From positions 26,623 through 90,622 of the forward strand of contig JBGSTG010000051.1 of the NCBI GenBank assembly GCA_041736625.1: a stretch of DNA of 64,000 bases, in the 5' to 3' direction. Under the pieces are notes generated by a model that saw only the letters and a list, made by a program, of their open reading frames with translations, was not told where the DNA came from and ran no database searches. The position numbers were made by a program, and so were the translations under genes. Below, piece by piece: positions 1-8,586 of the stretch. Each line of letters opens with the position of its first letter. Position 1 is the first letter of the stretch. This DNA comes from M3007 sp041736625 (GTDB lineage: Bacteria > Bacteroidota > Bacteroidia > Chitinophagales > Saprospiraceae).

Positions 1-149
1 CGGCGTTTCCACTGGATGCCGACAGCGAGACCGAGTTCCGATATGACGTGGCTGGCATTAAAATTTTGTTCGGGGACCTTCGGGACGGACTTTTTCATAC
101 CCTGACCATCAAACAAGCCGGCCAATCCTATACCTTTCAGCGCGAATAA
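1..149 (+). CDS. C-terminal end of an upstream gene, possibly a serine hydrolase with a DUF3471-like tail
   Basis: The frame that begins at base 3 is open to a TAA at 147-149 and encodes about 48 residues ending in QSYTFQRE. The pattern (PLDADSETEF, then an isoleucine-phenylalanine strand, a short charged turn, and a Gln-Ala-Gly-Gln hairpin before the end) resembles the beta-rich C-terminal domain found after beta-lactamase-like serine hydrolases. That is a family-level impression only, since the catalytic part lies outside the window. It is on the same strand as the small lipoprotein that starts 15 bp later. Confidence 0.4.
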   Translation, partial: AFPLDADSETEFRYDVAGIKILFGDLRDGLFHTLTIKQAGQSYTFQRE

Positions 150-164
150 ACACCGCTTGCGCGT

Positions 165-530
165 ATGCGATGGCCATTTCTGTTGGGTGCATTCATTACC
201 GGTATGGCCGCTTGCGGCCCCGATGAGCGGCATTTGTCCGGGGCCTGGCGCGCGGTAGCCTACCACGCCGCCGACACCGTCCGTCCCCTGCCGGCAGACA
301 CCCTGCGGATGGTATTCAACGCCGATGGCACGTACCGGTACGCAGGAGCGGCTTATTACCTCGAAACCGGGCGCTACCGATGCTCCTGGCGGTATTTGTT
401 CCTGGTTGATACCTTGCACGTTCCGCCTCGGACGTATACTTTGCGGCTGGAGCGGCTGTACGCGGATACGCTGATCCTGAAAATGCAGCGGGATGAAACC
501 ACAGAATGGCTGACGTTTGCCCGTGAATGA
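165..530 (+). CDS. small lipoprotein of unknown function
   Basis: This 121-residue product starts with a short hydrophobic signal (LLGAFITGMAAC) whose Cys17 follows a lipobox-like GMAA, so it should be a lipoprotein. The rest is predicted beta-rich, with repeated Trp/Tyr/Arg strands (GTYRYAGAAYYLETGRYR), as in small lipocalin-like domains that measure residual activity above a baseline. I do not recognise a named family. The ATG at 165 lies 15 bp after the stop of the preceding gene, so the two may be cotranscribed. The next gene converges on it, with 9 bp between the two stop codons. Confidence 0.7.
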   Translation: MRWPFLLGAFITGMAACGPDERHLSGAWRAVAYHAADTVRPLPADTLRMVFNADGTYRYAGAAYYLETGRYRCSWRYLFLVDTLHVPPRTYTLRLERLYADTLILKMQRDETTEWLTFARE

Positions 531-539
531 GCATGCAAC

Positions 540-2717
540 TTAATGCAGCGCAACCTTGCCGTTGCCCAGCAGTCCGGAAACCCCGTCGATCCGATAGAAA
601 TAGATGCCGGCCTCCATATGCCCACACGGCATCTGTAAAAAGGTTCCGGTGAACCGTTCCTGGTGCACCACTCGGCCAAGTCGATCCGTCAACGTAAGCG
701 TTTTTGTGCCCGAATCAACCAAGCCGGCTATTTCAAAACGAACATGCTCGCGGGCGGGGTTGGGATAAACCCTCACCGGGACGGTAACATTTTCCGGGCC
801 GCCAGATGTACCCACGGTGGCCTGTTTGCTTCGAAAAATCACGCTTCGGTGATTGGCCAGGTACAAACGGTTATCGCGGCCTGTGAAAATCTGGAGTGTG
901 CTGACGTTGTCCGGCATGGCGGCCAGCGCCGACCAGGTACTTCCGTTGTCCTGGCTGCGATACAGCGAATCCTCGAACACCAGAAACAGGTCGCCCGCCG
1001 GGTTGGAGCACATGACCGAAGCCATTCCATACTGCGTGCTGGTGAAGGTGGCCACTTTTTCCACAGTGAAGCCGGAATTTGGCCCAATCCGGTACAAGTC
1101 GGAAAAGCGGGTTGCCGGGAAAAGATCGGTGAACGCTACCAAAAAGGTATAGCCGCCTGCCGTGCTGTGAATGGGGTAAGCTTCCACCGATAGTAGTTCA
1201 ACCGTATCCAAAGCGGCCTGGTAAGCAAGGGTCAAACCGGAAAATGAGCCGGGCGTTCCGTAGATGATGTCGCCGTTGGGCTGAACAAACAACGTGTACG
1301 CGCCATTGCCCGGTATGGCCATATTTAGTTCCGACCAGGTGTCTCCGTTGTCGGTCGACTTTTGAATGCCGTCCAAATGGTGCAGGTAGATGTCGCCCTG
1401 GTAACCCAATGAAAGACGAAAAAAGTCCTGCGTGTTCAGTTGGCCGGAATACGGCGTATTCCATTCCAGCCAATCGGCGCCGAAGTTGAAGCTCCGGTAA
1501 AACCGCTCGTTTTTTCCGGCGGCCAGCATCAACCCGTCTTCGCGTATGGCCAGTTGGGTAACATCCATGGGAGTCCCTCCGACTAGTGGGCGATAAGGTT
1601 CCCAGGATTGCCCTTCGTCGGTCGACCACTCATACGCTTTGCGTCGGCAGGTCAGGGCGTAGAGGTTGCCGGCGGGGTCCTGCTGAATATTGTCCACCGT
1701 TGGGAAAAGAAAGTTTTCCGCCAAATCCACCCAACTGACGCCGCCGTCGGAGGATCGCGCAAAGGTGTATTCCCCGCAGTTGTTCAAGTGGAACCAGTCA
1801 TCGCCCGGCAATTTGACGTAATTATATCTGTCGGAAAGCTGGTTATAAACCGACCAGGTCAAACCGTCGTCGGTGGAGTGGAGAAACCGGCCCAGGTTAT
1901 CTGCTGCCCAGATACTCGCTGCGGAATCAAACACCATGTTTTTTATGACGGGCTGGTTGCCTGATTGAGGCAATACCGGGCTCGGTTGCCAGGTCAGCCC
2001 CCCGTCGGTCGACCGGTACAGCCCGGTACGGTCCGAGTAAAACCCGGTTCCGGTAAAGGTATTGAACCCAAGGTACCGGAAAGGCTCAAGGCTTTGTCGG
2101 ATAAGGTCAACTTTTCCGTCGGCGTCGAAATGGTAGAGGTAATGGGTGTTGCCTGTGTTCGTCCAGAGCAGTTGGTGGTTTTTATCCAGAGAGGCCAGTA
2201 TGTTCACAAAACCCGGAGGCGTAGTATTGAGCTTGACCTCTGTATAAGTCTGCCCTTCATCTTCGGTGTAATAAATGAACTTGTCGATGAATTGCACCCG
2301 CCAAAAACGGCCGCTGGAGTCGACATCAAAGGCCAATGCGTTGTTGGTCACCGGATCGGGGTTGTCCACGAATTCCCAGGCTTCCGTTTGCCCGTTGTAC
2401 CGGTAAAGCACCAGATATTGATTCTGAAAATAAAAGTTGCCGGAACGGGTGTTGAAAAACCGGCTTTCGGTGAAGTTTAAAGGGGAAATTCCGTCGTCGG
2501 CCGCCACCCAACTAATGCCCTGGTCGTCGGATCGGTACATGTGTTGCCCCATAGCCACGAACAATTCTCCCCCGGCAGCCCGTCGGCCCACAGCATGGAT
2601 GGAGTGGACGTCAAGCGGGCCCTGAAGCGGCTCCCAAAAATCGTTGCTTTGGCAAAAAAGGGTCGCGCTGTTCAGCAGGGCGCAACAAAACAGGAGGGTG
2701 TGGAGGTTCTTTTTCAT
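540..2717 (-). CDS. secreted BNR/sortilin-like repeat protein with T9SS sorting domain
   Basis: The 725-residue protein begins with a signal peptide (about residues 1-22, ending near LFCQ). Most of its length is made of Asp-box/BNR-type repeats such as STDGGLTW, STDDGLTW, SSDGGVSW, STDEGQSW, STDNGDTW and SQDNGSTW, which mark a multi-bladed beta-propeller of the sialidase/sortilin fold. The last 75 residues (VRVYPNPAREHVRFEI, later GIYFYRIDG) are a type A C-terminal sorting domain for the type IX secretion system, so the protein is exported across the outer membrane. No sialidase catalytic residues are evident. A housekeeping-type promoter element lies just upstream. The function beyond cell-surface or secreted binding is unknown. 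Confidence 0.9.
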   Translation of the reverse strand: MKKNLHTLLFCCALLNSATLFCQSNDFWEPLQGPLDVHSIHAVGRRAAGGELFVAMGQHMYRSDDQGISWVAADDGISPLNFTESRFFNTRSGNFYFQNQYLVLYRYNGQTEAWEFVDNPDPVTNNALAFDVDSSGRFWRVQFIDKFIYYTEDEGQTYTEVKLNTTPPGFVNILASLDKNHQLLWTNTGNTHYLYHFDADGKVDLIRQSLEPFRYLGFNTFTGTGFYSDRTGLYRSTDGGLTWQPSPVLPQSGNQPVIKNMVFDSAASIWAADNLGRFLHSTDDGLTWSVYNQLSDRYNYVKLPGDDWFHLNNCGEYTFARSSDGGVSWVDLAENFLFPTVDNIQQDPAGNLYALTCRRKAYEWSTDEGQSWEPYRPLVGGTPMDVTQLAIREDGLMLAAGKNERFYRSFNFGADWLEWNTPYSGQLNTQDFFRLSLGYQGDIYLHHLDGIQKSTDNGDTWSELNMAIPGNGAYTLFVQPNGDIIYGTPGSFSGLTLAYQAALDTVELLSVEAYPIHSTAGGYTFLVAFTDLFPATRFSDLYRIGPNSGFTVEKVATFTSTQYGMASVMCSNPAGDLFLVFEDSLYRSQDNGSTWSALAAMPDNVSTLQIFTGRDNRLYLANHRSVIFRSKQATVGTSGGPENVTVPVRVYPNPAREHVRFEIAGLVDSGTKTLTLTDRLGRVVHQERFTGTFLQMPCGHMEAGIYFYRIDGVSGLLGNGKVALH

Positions 2718-2745
2718 GTGGTTATGGTATTTTTTGGTGGCACTG

Positions 2746-2753
2746 CAAATTTA
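2746..2753 (-). promoter_or_regulatory. TAnnTTTG promoter element for the BNR-repeat T9SS gene
   Basis: Read on the minus strand the bases are TAAATTTG, an exact match to the Bacteroidota -7 element TAnnTTTG, 28 bp before the ATG at 2717. A TTG lies 23 bp further upstream. Confidence 0.5.
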
Positions 2754-2763
2754 GCATACTTTT

Positions 2764-3264
2764 TTACTTCCACGCACAAATAATCCCCCCCATCAACGCC
2801 AACGTAACCACCCAGTAACCGGCGTTGATCCAGATATACCGCCACGTTTTACGCTCAAACATCGCGTTGATGGCCAAAACGGGCAATACCAGGAACAAGC
2901 CCGTGAGTATGCCATGCAAAACCCCGTGCCGGAACGTGCGAAAGTTGTTTCCGTATTTGTCCATGAATGCAGCTACCATAGCGCCCGCTTCGGAGGAGGG
3001 GTCGGCGACATTCGGTTCGTTGGCAGTAGACGAATACACACCCATCTGGTGAATCACGATGAAGTTCAGCTGCACCGCCAGGAAAAAACCCAGCAGCAGG
3101 GTGAGACCGAACACCATGGGCATATTCATTTTTTGGGCGTCGGCTTCAGAGAGGCCCACCAGTTTCATCCAGGCGCTTCCGAAAACCTTGGGGTGGTACC
3201 AGATGGAGCCAATGAGCAGGGGGACAATAGCGGATACGAGCAGGGCAATCCAGTTGATCGGCAT
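2764..3264 (-). CDS. DUF1761 family membrane protein
   Basis: I choose the ATG at 3264, giving 166 residues starting MPINWIALLVSAIVPLLIGS. The upstream in-frame ATG at 3321 would add 19 polar residues that the family lacks. The sequence has the DUF1761 signature: a first membrane helix followed by WYHPKVFGSAW, three further hydrophobic segments, and the end helix WINAGYWVVTLALMGGIICAW. The family is a small four-helix inner-membrane protein with no assigned biochemical role. It is divergent from the ABC transporter operon and converges with nothing nearby. Confidence 0.8.
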   Translation of the reverse strand: MPINWIALLVSAIVPLLIGSIWYHPKVFGSAWMKLVGLSEADAQKMNMPMVFGLTLLLGFFLAVQLNFIVIHQMGVYSSTANEPNVADPSSEAGAMVAAFMDKYGNNFRTFRHGVLHGILTGLFLVLPVLAINAMFERKTWRYIWINAGYWVVTLALMGGIICAWK

Positions 3265-3358
3265 GACAATTTTTTTGAAATGATAGAGGTTATGGTTGTT
3301 TTCGTGGGGCAAATTTCGCATTTCGCCGAAATAAACAAACCTTTCCGAAGTGAAATTT

Positions 3359-3366
3359 TATGTTTG
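3359..3366 (+). promoter_or_regulatory. TAnnTTTG promoter element for the ABC transporter operon
   Basis: TATGTTTG matches the Bacteroidota -7 element and lies 36 bp before the ATG at 3403. Confidence 0.5.
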
Positions 3367-3402
3367 CGCAACATTTTTTTCCAAAGAAAACCCTGTTGCA
3401 TC

Positions 3403-4290
3403 ATGGAGTTGATCATCGAAAATTTGTCCAAAACTTACGCCAACGGTGTGCGCGCCCTGCACGACGTGAGCCTCAGCATCCCTCAGGGCATGTTCGGGCT
3501 GCTGGGTCCCAACGGCGCGGGCAAGTCCACGCTCATGCGCACCATCGCCACCCTGCAGGACGCCGACAGCGGCAGCATCCGCATGGGCGAGATCGACGTG
3601 TTGCGCGAAAAAGACGCTGTGCGGCGCGTTTTGGGCTACCTGCCCCAGGAGTTCGGTGTGTACCCGCGCATCAGCGCCGAGATGATGCTCGACCACCTGG
3701 CCCAGCTCAAAGGGCTCACCAATAAAGGCGAACGCAAGGAAACCGTGTCGGTCCTGCTGCAAAAAGTCAACCTCTGGGATGCGCGCAAACGCAACCTGGG
3801 CACCTACTCCGGCGGCATGAAGCAGCGCTTCGGCATCGCCCAGGCGCTGATCGGCAACCCCCGCCTCCTGATCGTGGATGAGCCCACCGCCGGCCTCGAC
3901 CCCGCCGAGCGCAACCGTTTTTACAACCTGCTCAGCGAGGTGGGCGAAAGTACCATCGTGATCCTGAGTACGCACATTGTGGAGGACGTGAAAACCCTGT
4001 GCAAAAACATGGCCATCATCTGCGGCGGCGAAGTGATGTACGTGGGCACCCCTCAGGAGGCGGTTGCCGGACTGGGAGGCACGGTGTGGTACAAAGCCAT
4101 TGACAAACACGATATTCATTCCTACCGCACCCTGTACCAGGTGATCGCTACCCAGCTCAGCGGCGGCAAGCTGTTCATTCGCGTGATCGCCAGCAGCCGC
4201 CCCGAGCAGGGCTTCGAGCAGGCAGAGCCTACGCTGGAGGACGTCTATTTCAACGCCATCTCGTCCAAAGTGGATCTCGTAACCCTCTAA
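3403..4290 (+). CDS. ABC transporter ATP-binding protein
   Basis: The 295-residue ATPase has all expected motifs: Walker A GPNGAGKST at residues 35-43, the signature YSGGMKQR, and Walker B with D-loop LLIVDEPTAGLDP. The open frame extends upstream to 2914, but the family start MELIIENLSKTY is at 3403, just downstream of a TAnnTTTG promoter. The C-terminal 60 residues after the ATPase core carry a short regulatory domain. The gene is followed 12 bp later by a large permease/peptidase fusion, so the pair forms a two-gene ABC-2 type transporter. In Bacteroidota such pairs are common. The substrate is not known. Confidence 0.95.
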   Translation: MELIIENLSKTYANGVRALHDVSLSIPQGMFGLLGPNGAGKSTLMRTIATLQDADSGSIRMGEIDVLREKDAVRRVLGYLPQEFGVYPRISAEMMLDHLAQLKGLTNKGERKETVSVLLQKVNLWDARKRNLGTYSGGMKQRFGIAQALIGNPRLLIVDEPTAGLDPAERNRFYNLLSEVGESTIVILSTHIVEDVKTLCKNMAIICGGEVMYVGTPQEAVAGLGGTVWYKAIDKHDIHSYRTLYQVIATQLSGGKLFIRVIASSRPEQGFEQAEPTLEDVYFNAISSKVDLVTL

Positions 4291-4302
4291 AGCCGCCGCA
4301 CC

Positions 4303-7300
4303 ATGTTTTGGGATGTATTTTCCTTCGAGCTCCGCTACCGCTTCAAACGCCCGGCCACCTGGATCTATTTCGGGGTTTTTCTGCTGCTCACCGCCTTGAT
4401 TATTGCCGACGGCGGCACCGACGCCAGCGAAAAGGTGCACCACAACGCGCCGGCCACCATCGGCAGCTTCATGACCATCCTCGGCATCTTCTCCGTGCTC
4501 ATCAGCTCTGCCGTGATGGGCGTGCCGTTGTTCCGCGATCTGGAGCACGACACCAAGGAGTACCTGCTGTCCACCCCCATACGCCGCAGCGCTTACTTCT
4601 GGGGTCGCTTTTGGGGGTCGTTTGCCACGCTCGTATTCATTTGCAGCGGCGCCATTTTCGGGTATGTGCTGGGCACGTGGCTGGGTCCTTTGTTCGACTG
4701 GACCAAGCCCGAGCGCTACGGCCCCAACGATCCGGTGGCCTATCTGTGGTCGTTCGGCACCATCCTGCTGCCCAGCCTGTTTTTTACCGCCTGCATATTT
4801 TACGGCATGGTGGCCTGGCTGAAAAACAACCGGGTACTATACTCGGCGTCCATTCTGCTGTTCATCTTTTACCTGCTCGCGAATTTTCTGGTGCGCGACC
4901 TGGAGAACCGGGACCTGGTGGACATCCTCGACCCGTTTGCCATCAACACCTACGAAAACGCCGTAAAATACTACACCCCGGCGGAGCAAAATACCCTATT
5001 GACCCCGCTCACCGGAAACCTGTTGCTGAACCGCCTGCTGTGGGTGGGCATCGGGCTTCTGGTCATCCTGGGTGTGTACAGCCAGTTCACCATCAGTCGT
5101 TTTATTGCGCAAAAAAGCAGCAAAAAAGTCAAATCCGACAACGAAGCAGCCGTGGAACGCGGAAGGCCCCTGCCTGCGGTCACCCCCGCCTTCGGCAAAA
5201 ACTTCAACTGGACAAACCTCTGGGGGCTGAGCAAGCTGGAGTTCCGAAACATCATCCGCGACCCCTACTTCCTGTCCATCATCCTCGGCGGCGTGGTGTT
5301 CCTGTTTCTCGACGACTGGATCGGCAACCTGCAATACGGTGTGCCCGACCGGCCGGTGACCATGAACATGCTGCTGTTCAAATCGTACAACTACAGCCTG
5401 TTCGTATTCATCCTGCTCATGTTTTACGCCGGCGAGACCGTGCACCGCGACCGGGCCACAGGCTTTGCCAACATCGCCGACGCCCTGCCCGTGCCCAACT
5501 GGGTGCAGCTGGGCTCCAAATTCCTGGCCGTCAGCGGCATCTGCCTGCTGCTGGCCACCATACCCATGCTGGTGGGCATCGTGGTGCAAGTGCTGAACGG
5601 GTATTTTAACTTCAAACTTGAGTATTACCTCATTGATTTGTACGCCATTACCTTTTGGGACTACTTCCAGATGGCGCTTTTGGCCTTTTTTGTGCACGCA
5701 CTGGTAAACAACAAGTTCATCGGGCATTTTGTCGGCCTGGCCGTGTGGGTGCTCATGTTTGTGCTGCGCTCCTTTCTGGAGTTCGACTACAACCTGTTCT
5801 TTTACAGCTACAAGCCCGACTACCTGATTTCCGACATGAACGGTTTCGGGCACTTCGGGGCGCCCCTCTTCTGGTTCAACCTGTACTGGACGGCCTTCGG
5901 GTTCATGCTGCTCCTGCTGGCCGCCCTGCTGTGGACGCGCGGCGCCGACAACAGCCTGAAGATGCGCTGGAAGGCGTTTCGCGACCAGTGGCGGGCGCCC
6001 GTGGCCGGCGCCTTTTTCGGGCTGGCGGCTATCTGGCTGGCTGGCGGCAGCGTCATTTACCACAACGTGAGCCAGATCAACCGGTACCGCACCAGCAAAG
6101 AAGGCAAGCAGTTGCAGGCCGACTACGAAAAGCGCTACAAACAGTACGAGCGCCTGGCCCAGCCCAAAGTGACCGACATGATGCTGTACGCCGACATCGT
6201 GCCGGAAGAACGCGCCATCCGCATGCGGGCGGTGCTCAAGGTGCAAAACAAAACCGGGCAGCGGCTCGACTCCCTGCACCTCCTGTCCGACAACCGCCAG
6301 CAATACACCCTGCTGTTCGACGGGCAGGCCCTCTCGCCCGTGCACTACGACCTCATGCCGCGCCCCATGTTCACCCTGTTCTACAGCGCGCCAGACACCG
6401 GCGGCTACCGCATTTTCGCGCTGCCCCGGCCCCTGATGCCGGGCGACACGGCCGTGCTTGAGATAGCCACCACCCTGCAAAATCCGGGGTTCGTGAACAG
6501 CGGCCTGCGCCGCGAGATCGTGTACAACGGCACGTTCGCCAGCGCCGGCATACCCTCCATCGGGTACGACCCACAGCTGGAGCTGGACAGCGATGAAGAC
6601 CGAAAAAAATACGATCTGCCCGAGAAACCCGAAGACCTGCCGCCCCACCGCGACCCCTACGGCGAACGCACCCTGCTGTTCAACGACGATGCCGACTTCA
6701 TCACCTTCGAGTGCATCGTGAGCACGACGCCCGACCAGATCGCGGTGGCGCCCGGCTACCTGCAACGCGAATGGACGGAGAACGGCCGCCGCTATTTTCA
6801 CTACAAGCAGGACAGCAAGATCAACTACTTCTTCAACGTGGTGTCGGCCCGCTACACCGTGCTGCGCGACGAGTGGACGAGTCCGGACGGCCAAAAGGTC
6901 AACATCGAGATCTATCACCACCACGAGCACGACTTCAACCTCGACCGCATGGTGGCTGCGCTCAAAGACGGCTTGCAGTACTTCCACGAGCAGTTCGGGC
7001 CCTACCAGTTCCGGCAGGTGCGCATCCTGGAGTTCCCCCGCTATGCGGCGTTCGCCCAGTCGTTCCCCAACACCATTCCCTACTCCGAGGACTTCGGCTG
7101 GTACGCCGACTTCAGCGACCCGAACGACTACGATTACTTCTACTACGTGACCGTGCACGAGCTCGCCCACCAGTGGTGGGGCCACCAGGTGTCGCCCAAC
7201 TACACCCGCGGCAGCAACCTCATCAGCGAGTCGCTGGCCGAGTACACCGCCCTCATGGTGGCCCAGCACCGCTATGGCGCCGACAACCTGCAGCGATTCC

Positions 7301-7947
7301 TCAAGTACGACCTCGACCGCTACCTGCGCGGGCGCGCCAACGAGAGCAAAAAGGAAAACGTGTTCATCAACTGCAACCGCCCCTACCAGTGGTACCAGAA
7401 GGGCAGCATGATCCTGTATGCCCTGCAGGACTACGTGGGTGAGCAGCAGCTCAACACGCAGATCCGCGCGTTCCGCGACAGCTTCGGCATGAAAGAGACG
7501 CCGCCCTTCCCCGGCAGCTACGACCTGTACGCCTTTGTGGAAAAAGCCGTGCCCGACAGCCTCCGCTACTTCCTCGAGGACTCCTGGATGAAAATCGCCC
7601 TGTACGAAAACCGCATCCTGAGCGCCAAAGCCAAAGACCTGGGCAACAACCGCTACGAGGTAACGCTGAAGGTGAAGGCCCGCAAGATGTACGCCGACGA
7701 AAAGGGCAACGAAGAAGAAGCAGCCAACACGAACGACTACATCGATATCGGCGTGTTCGCCGAGGAAAAAGTGGAGGCCGACGGCAAAAAGCTCACCCAG
7801 CCCCTGTACCTGAAAAAACACCGGCTGACCAACGGCGAGCACACCATCGTGCTGCAGGTGGAAGGCAAGCCGGTGAAAGCAGGCATTGATCCGTACAACA
7901 AGTTGATTGATCGGGTGCCGGAGGATAACCGGGTGGGGGTGGAGTAG
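4303..7947 (+). CDS. ABC-2 permease fused to an M1-family aminopeptidase
   Basis: The 1,214-residue protein starts with an ABC-2 permease module of six helices (about residues 15-265), a short lysine-rich linker, and a second permease-like module of helices (about 310-600). From about residue 640 a periplasmic M1 (gluzincin) peptidase domain follows, with zinc site H952-E-L-A-H956 and the third ligand Glu in SESLAEY about 20 residues later. The preceding ATPase gene completes the transporter. The family, seen in Bacteroidota and cyanobacteria, suggests coupling of peptide trimming to transport, but no substrate is established. The peptidase domain looks intact, so it is likely active. Confidence 0.93.
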   Translation: MFWDVFSFELRYRFKRPATWIYFGVFLLLTALIIADGGTDASEKVHHNAPATIGSFMTILGIFSVLISSAVMGVPLFRDLEHDTKEYLLSTPIRRSAYFWGRFWGSFATLVFICSGAIFGYVLGTWLGPLFDWTKPERYGPNDPVAYLWSFGTILLPSLFFTACIFYGMVAWLKNNRVLYSASILLFIFYLLANFLVRDLENRDLVDILDPFAINTYENAVKYYTPAEQNTLLTPLTGNLLLNRLLWVGIGLLVILGVYSQFTISRFIAQKSSKKVKSDNEAAVERGRPLPAVTPAFGKNFNWTNLWGLSKLEFRNIIRDPYFLSIILGGVVFLFLDDWIGNLQYGVPDRPVTMNMLLFKSYNYSLFVFILLMFYAGETVHRDRATGFANIADALPVPNWVQLGSKFLAVSGICLLLATIPMLVGIVVQVLNGYFNFKLEYYLIDLYAITFWDYFQMALLAFFVHALVNNKFIGHFVGLAVWVLMFVLRSFLEFDYNLFFYSYKPDYLISDMNGFGHFGAPLFWFNLYWTAFGFMLLLLAALLWTRGADNSLKMRWKAFRDQWRAPVAGAFFGLAAIWLAGGSVIYHNVSQINRYRTSKEGKQLQADYEKRYKQYERLAQPKVTDMMLYADIVPEERAIRMRAVLKVQNKTGQRLDSLHLLSDNRQQYTLLFDGQALSPVHYDLMPRPMFTLFYSAPDTGGYRIFALPRPLMPGDTAVLEIATTLQNPGFVNSGLRREIVYNGTFASAGIPSIGYDPQLELDSDEDRKKYDLPEKPEDLPPHRDPYGERTLLFNDDADFITFECIVSTTPDQIAVAPGYLQREWTENGRRYFHYKQDSKINYFFNVVSARYTVLRDEWTSPDGQKVNIEIYHHHEHDFNLDRMVAALKDGLQYFHEQFGPYQFRQVRILEFPRYAAFAQSFPNTIPYSEDFGWYADFSDPNDYDYFYYVTVHELAHQWWGHQVSPNYTRGSNLISESLAEYTALMVAQHRYGADNLQRFLKYDLDRYLRGRANESKKENVFINCNRPYQWYQKGSMILYALQDYVGEQQLNTQIRAFRDSFGMKETPPFPGSYDLYAFVEKAVPDSLRYFLEDSWMKIALYENRILSAKAKDLGNNRYEVTLKVKARKMYADEKGNEEEAANTNDYIDIGVFAEEKVEADGKKLTQPLYLKKHRLTNGEHTIVLQVEGKPVKAGIDPYNKLIDRVPEDNRVGVE

Positions 7948-8013
7948 GGATTTTTTCTAATGTTTAGGTAAATAGGTTGCCTCCTCCTCACTGGCCATTC
8001 GGCATTTCCATAT

Positions 8014-8050
8014 GGCATGATTGACCGGAACCCTGCCCGGAAATCATGCC
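8014..8050. other. imperfect hairpin between convergent genes
   Basis: GGCATGATT at 8014-8022 pairs with AATCATGCC at 8042-8050, and CCGG blocks inside extend the stem. There is no clear T-run on either strand. It sits between the ends of the permease/peptidase gene and the convergent zinc-ribbon gene, so it may act as a bidirectional terminator. Confidence 0.35.
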
Positions 8051-8074
8051 ACTGTGTGTGAGGGGGCAGAACCC

Positions 8075-8428
8075 TCAGCCTTTTTTGCGCACCACGAGCA
8101 CCTGCTGGTCGGAGAAGTCCATCCATGCGTAGTCGTACACGATGCGGTACATTTTGTTTTCTTTATTAAAGTAGATGCCTGTCATAAACTCCCAGCGAAA
8201 GCCGGCTCGGGTGAGCGTCGGGCGGTCGAGCATGATCTTGTGCGCCTTGCCGGCGAGCATGGCGAGTATTTCCCAGTTGCGGTGCAGGTAGGCGTCGGTT
8301 TCGGCCACGGCGTCTTTGGTGGCCCGGCGCATCCTGGCGTTGTGGGCGTTTTTGCAGGCGGTGTTGCAGAATTTTTTGTCGCTGCGGCCGTGCAGGGGTC
8401 TGCCGCATTCCTGACATTTTCGATCCAT
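8075..8428 (-). CDS. small zinc-ribbon protein of unknown function
   Basis: With the start at 8428 the product is 117 residues beginning MDRKCQECGRPLHGRSDKKF. Four cysteines (CxxC near residues 5-8, then FCNTAC) form a likely treble-clef or zinc-ribbon finger of the kind found in many small Bacteroidota proteins. The remainder is mixed helix and strand ending in VLVVRKKG. An in-frame ATG 15 bp further upstream (8443) would add MDICI. I prefer the inner ATG because homologues begin just before the first Cys pair. The function is unknown, and a nucleic-acid-binding role is only a guess from the finger. Confidence 0.7.
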   Translation of the reverse strand: MDRKCQECGRPLHGRSDKKFCNTACKNAHNARMRRATKDAVAETDAYLHRNWEILAMLAGKAHKIMLDRPTLTRAGFRWEFMTGIYFNKENKMYRIVYDYAWMDFSDQQVLVVRKKG

Positions 8429-8441
8429 GATGCAAATATCC

Positions 8442-8470
8442 AATTTTATTCGATTTTATTCGATTTTATC
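8442..8470. repeat. three tandem AT-rich decamers
   Basis: Three consecutive 10-bp units of the form (C)GATTTTATT stand just upstream of the zinc-ribbon gene, in the gap before the IS element. They could be an operator or simple slippage. No other copy was seen. Confidence 0.4.
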
Positions 8471-8571
8471 GGATACAACGGATAAACAACCGGTAATCAT
8501 CAATTATTTTTTTATATCATTGATTGACAGTTGTTTTTGTCTAAAAATCGAGTGTGATTTGTAGAAAAAAC

Positions 8572-8586
8572 GTAACTAGTCAGGGT
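8572..8586 (+). repeat. left terminal inverted repeat of the IS66 element
   Basis: GTAACTAGTCAGGGT, the exact reverse complement of 10093-10107. The transposase stop codon is encoded within it. Confidence 0.95.

Noticed and set aside
3358..4548. Minus-strand 396-codon frame opposite the ABC ATPase
   Set aside because: No family features. It covers the Walker motifs of the plus-strand gene in reverse.
4996..7842. Long minus-strand frame (948 codons) opposite the permease/peptidase gene
   Set aside because: It is a shadow of a GC-rich gene. Its translation is Val/His/Gln-rich without any domain, and the plus strand has clear motifs.
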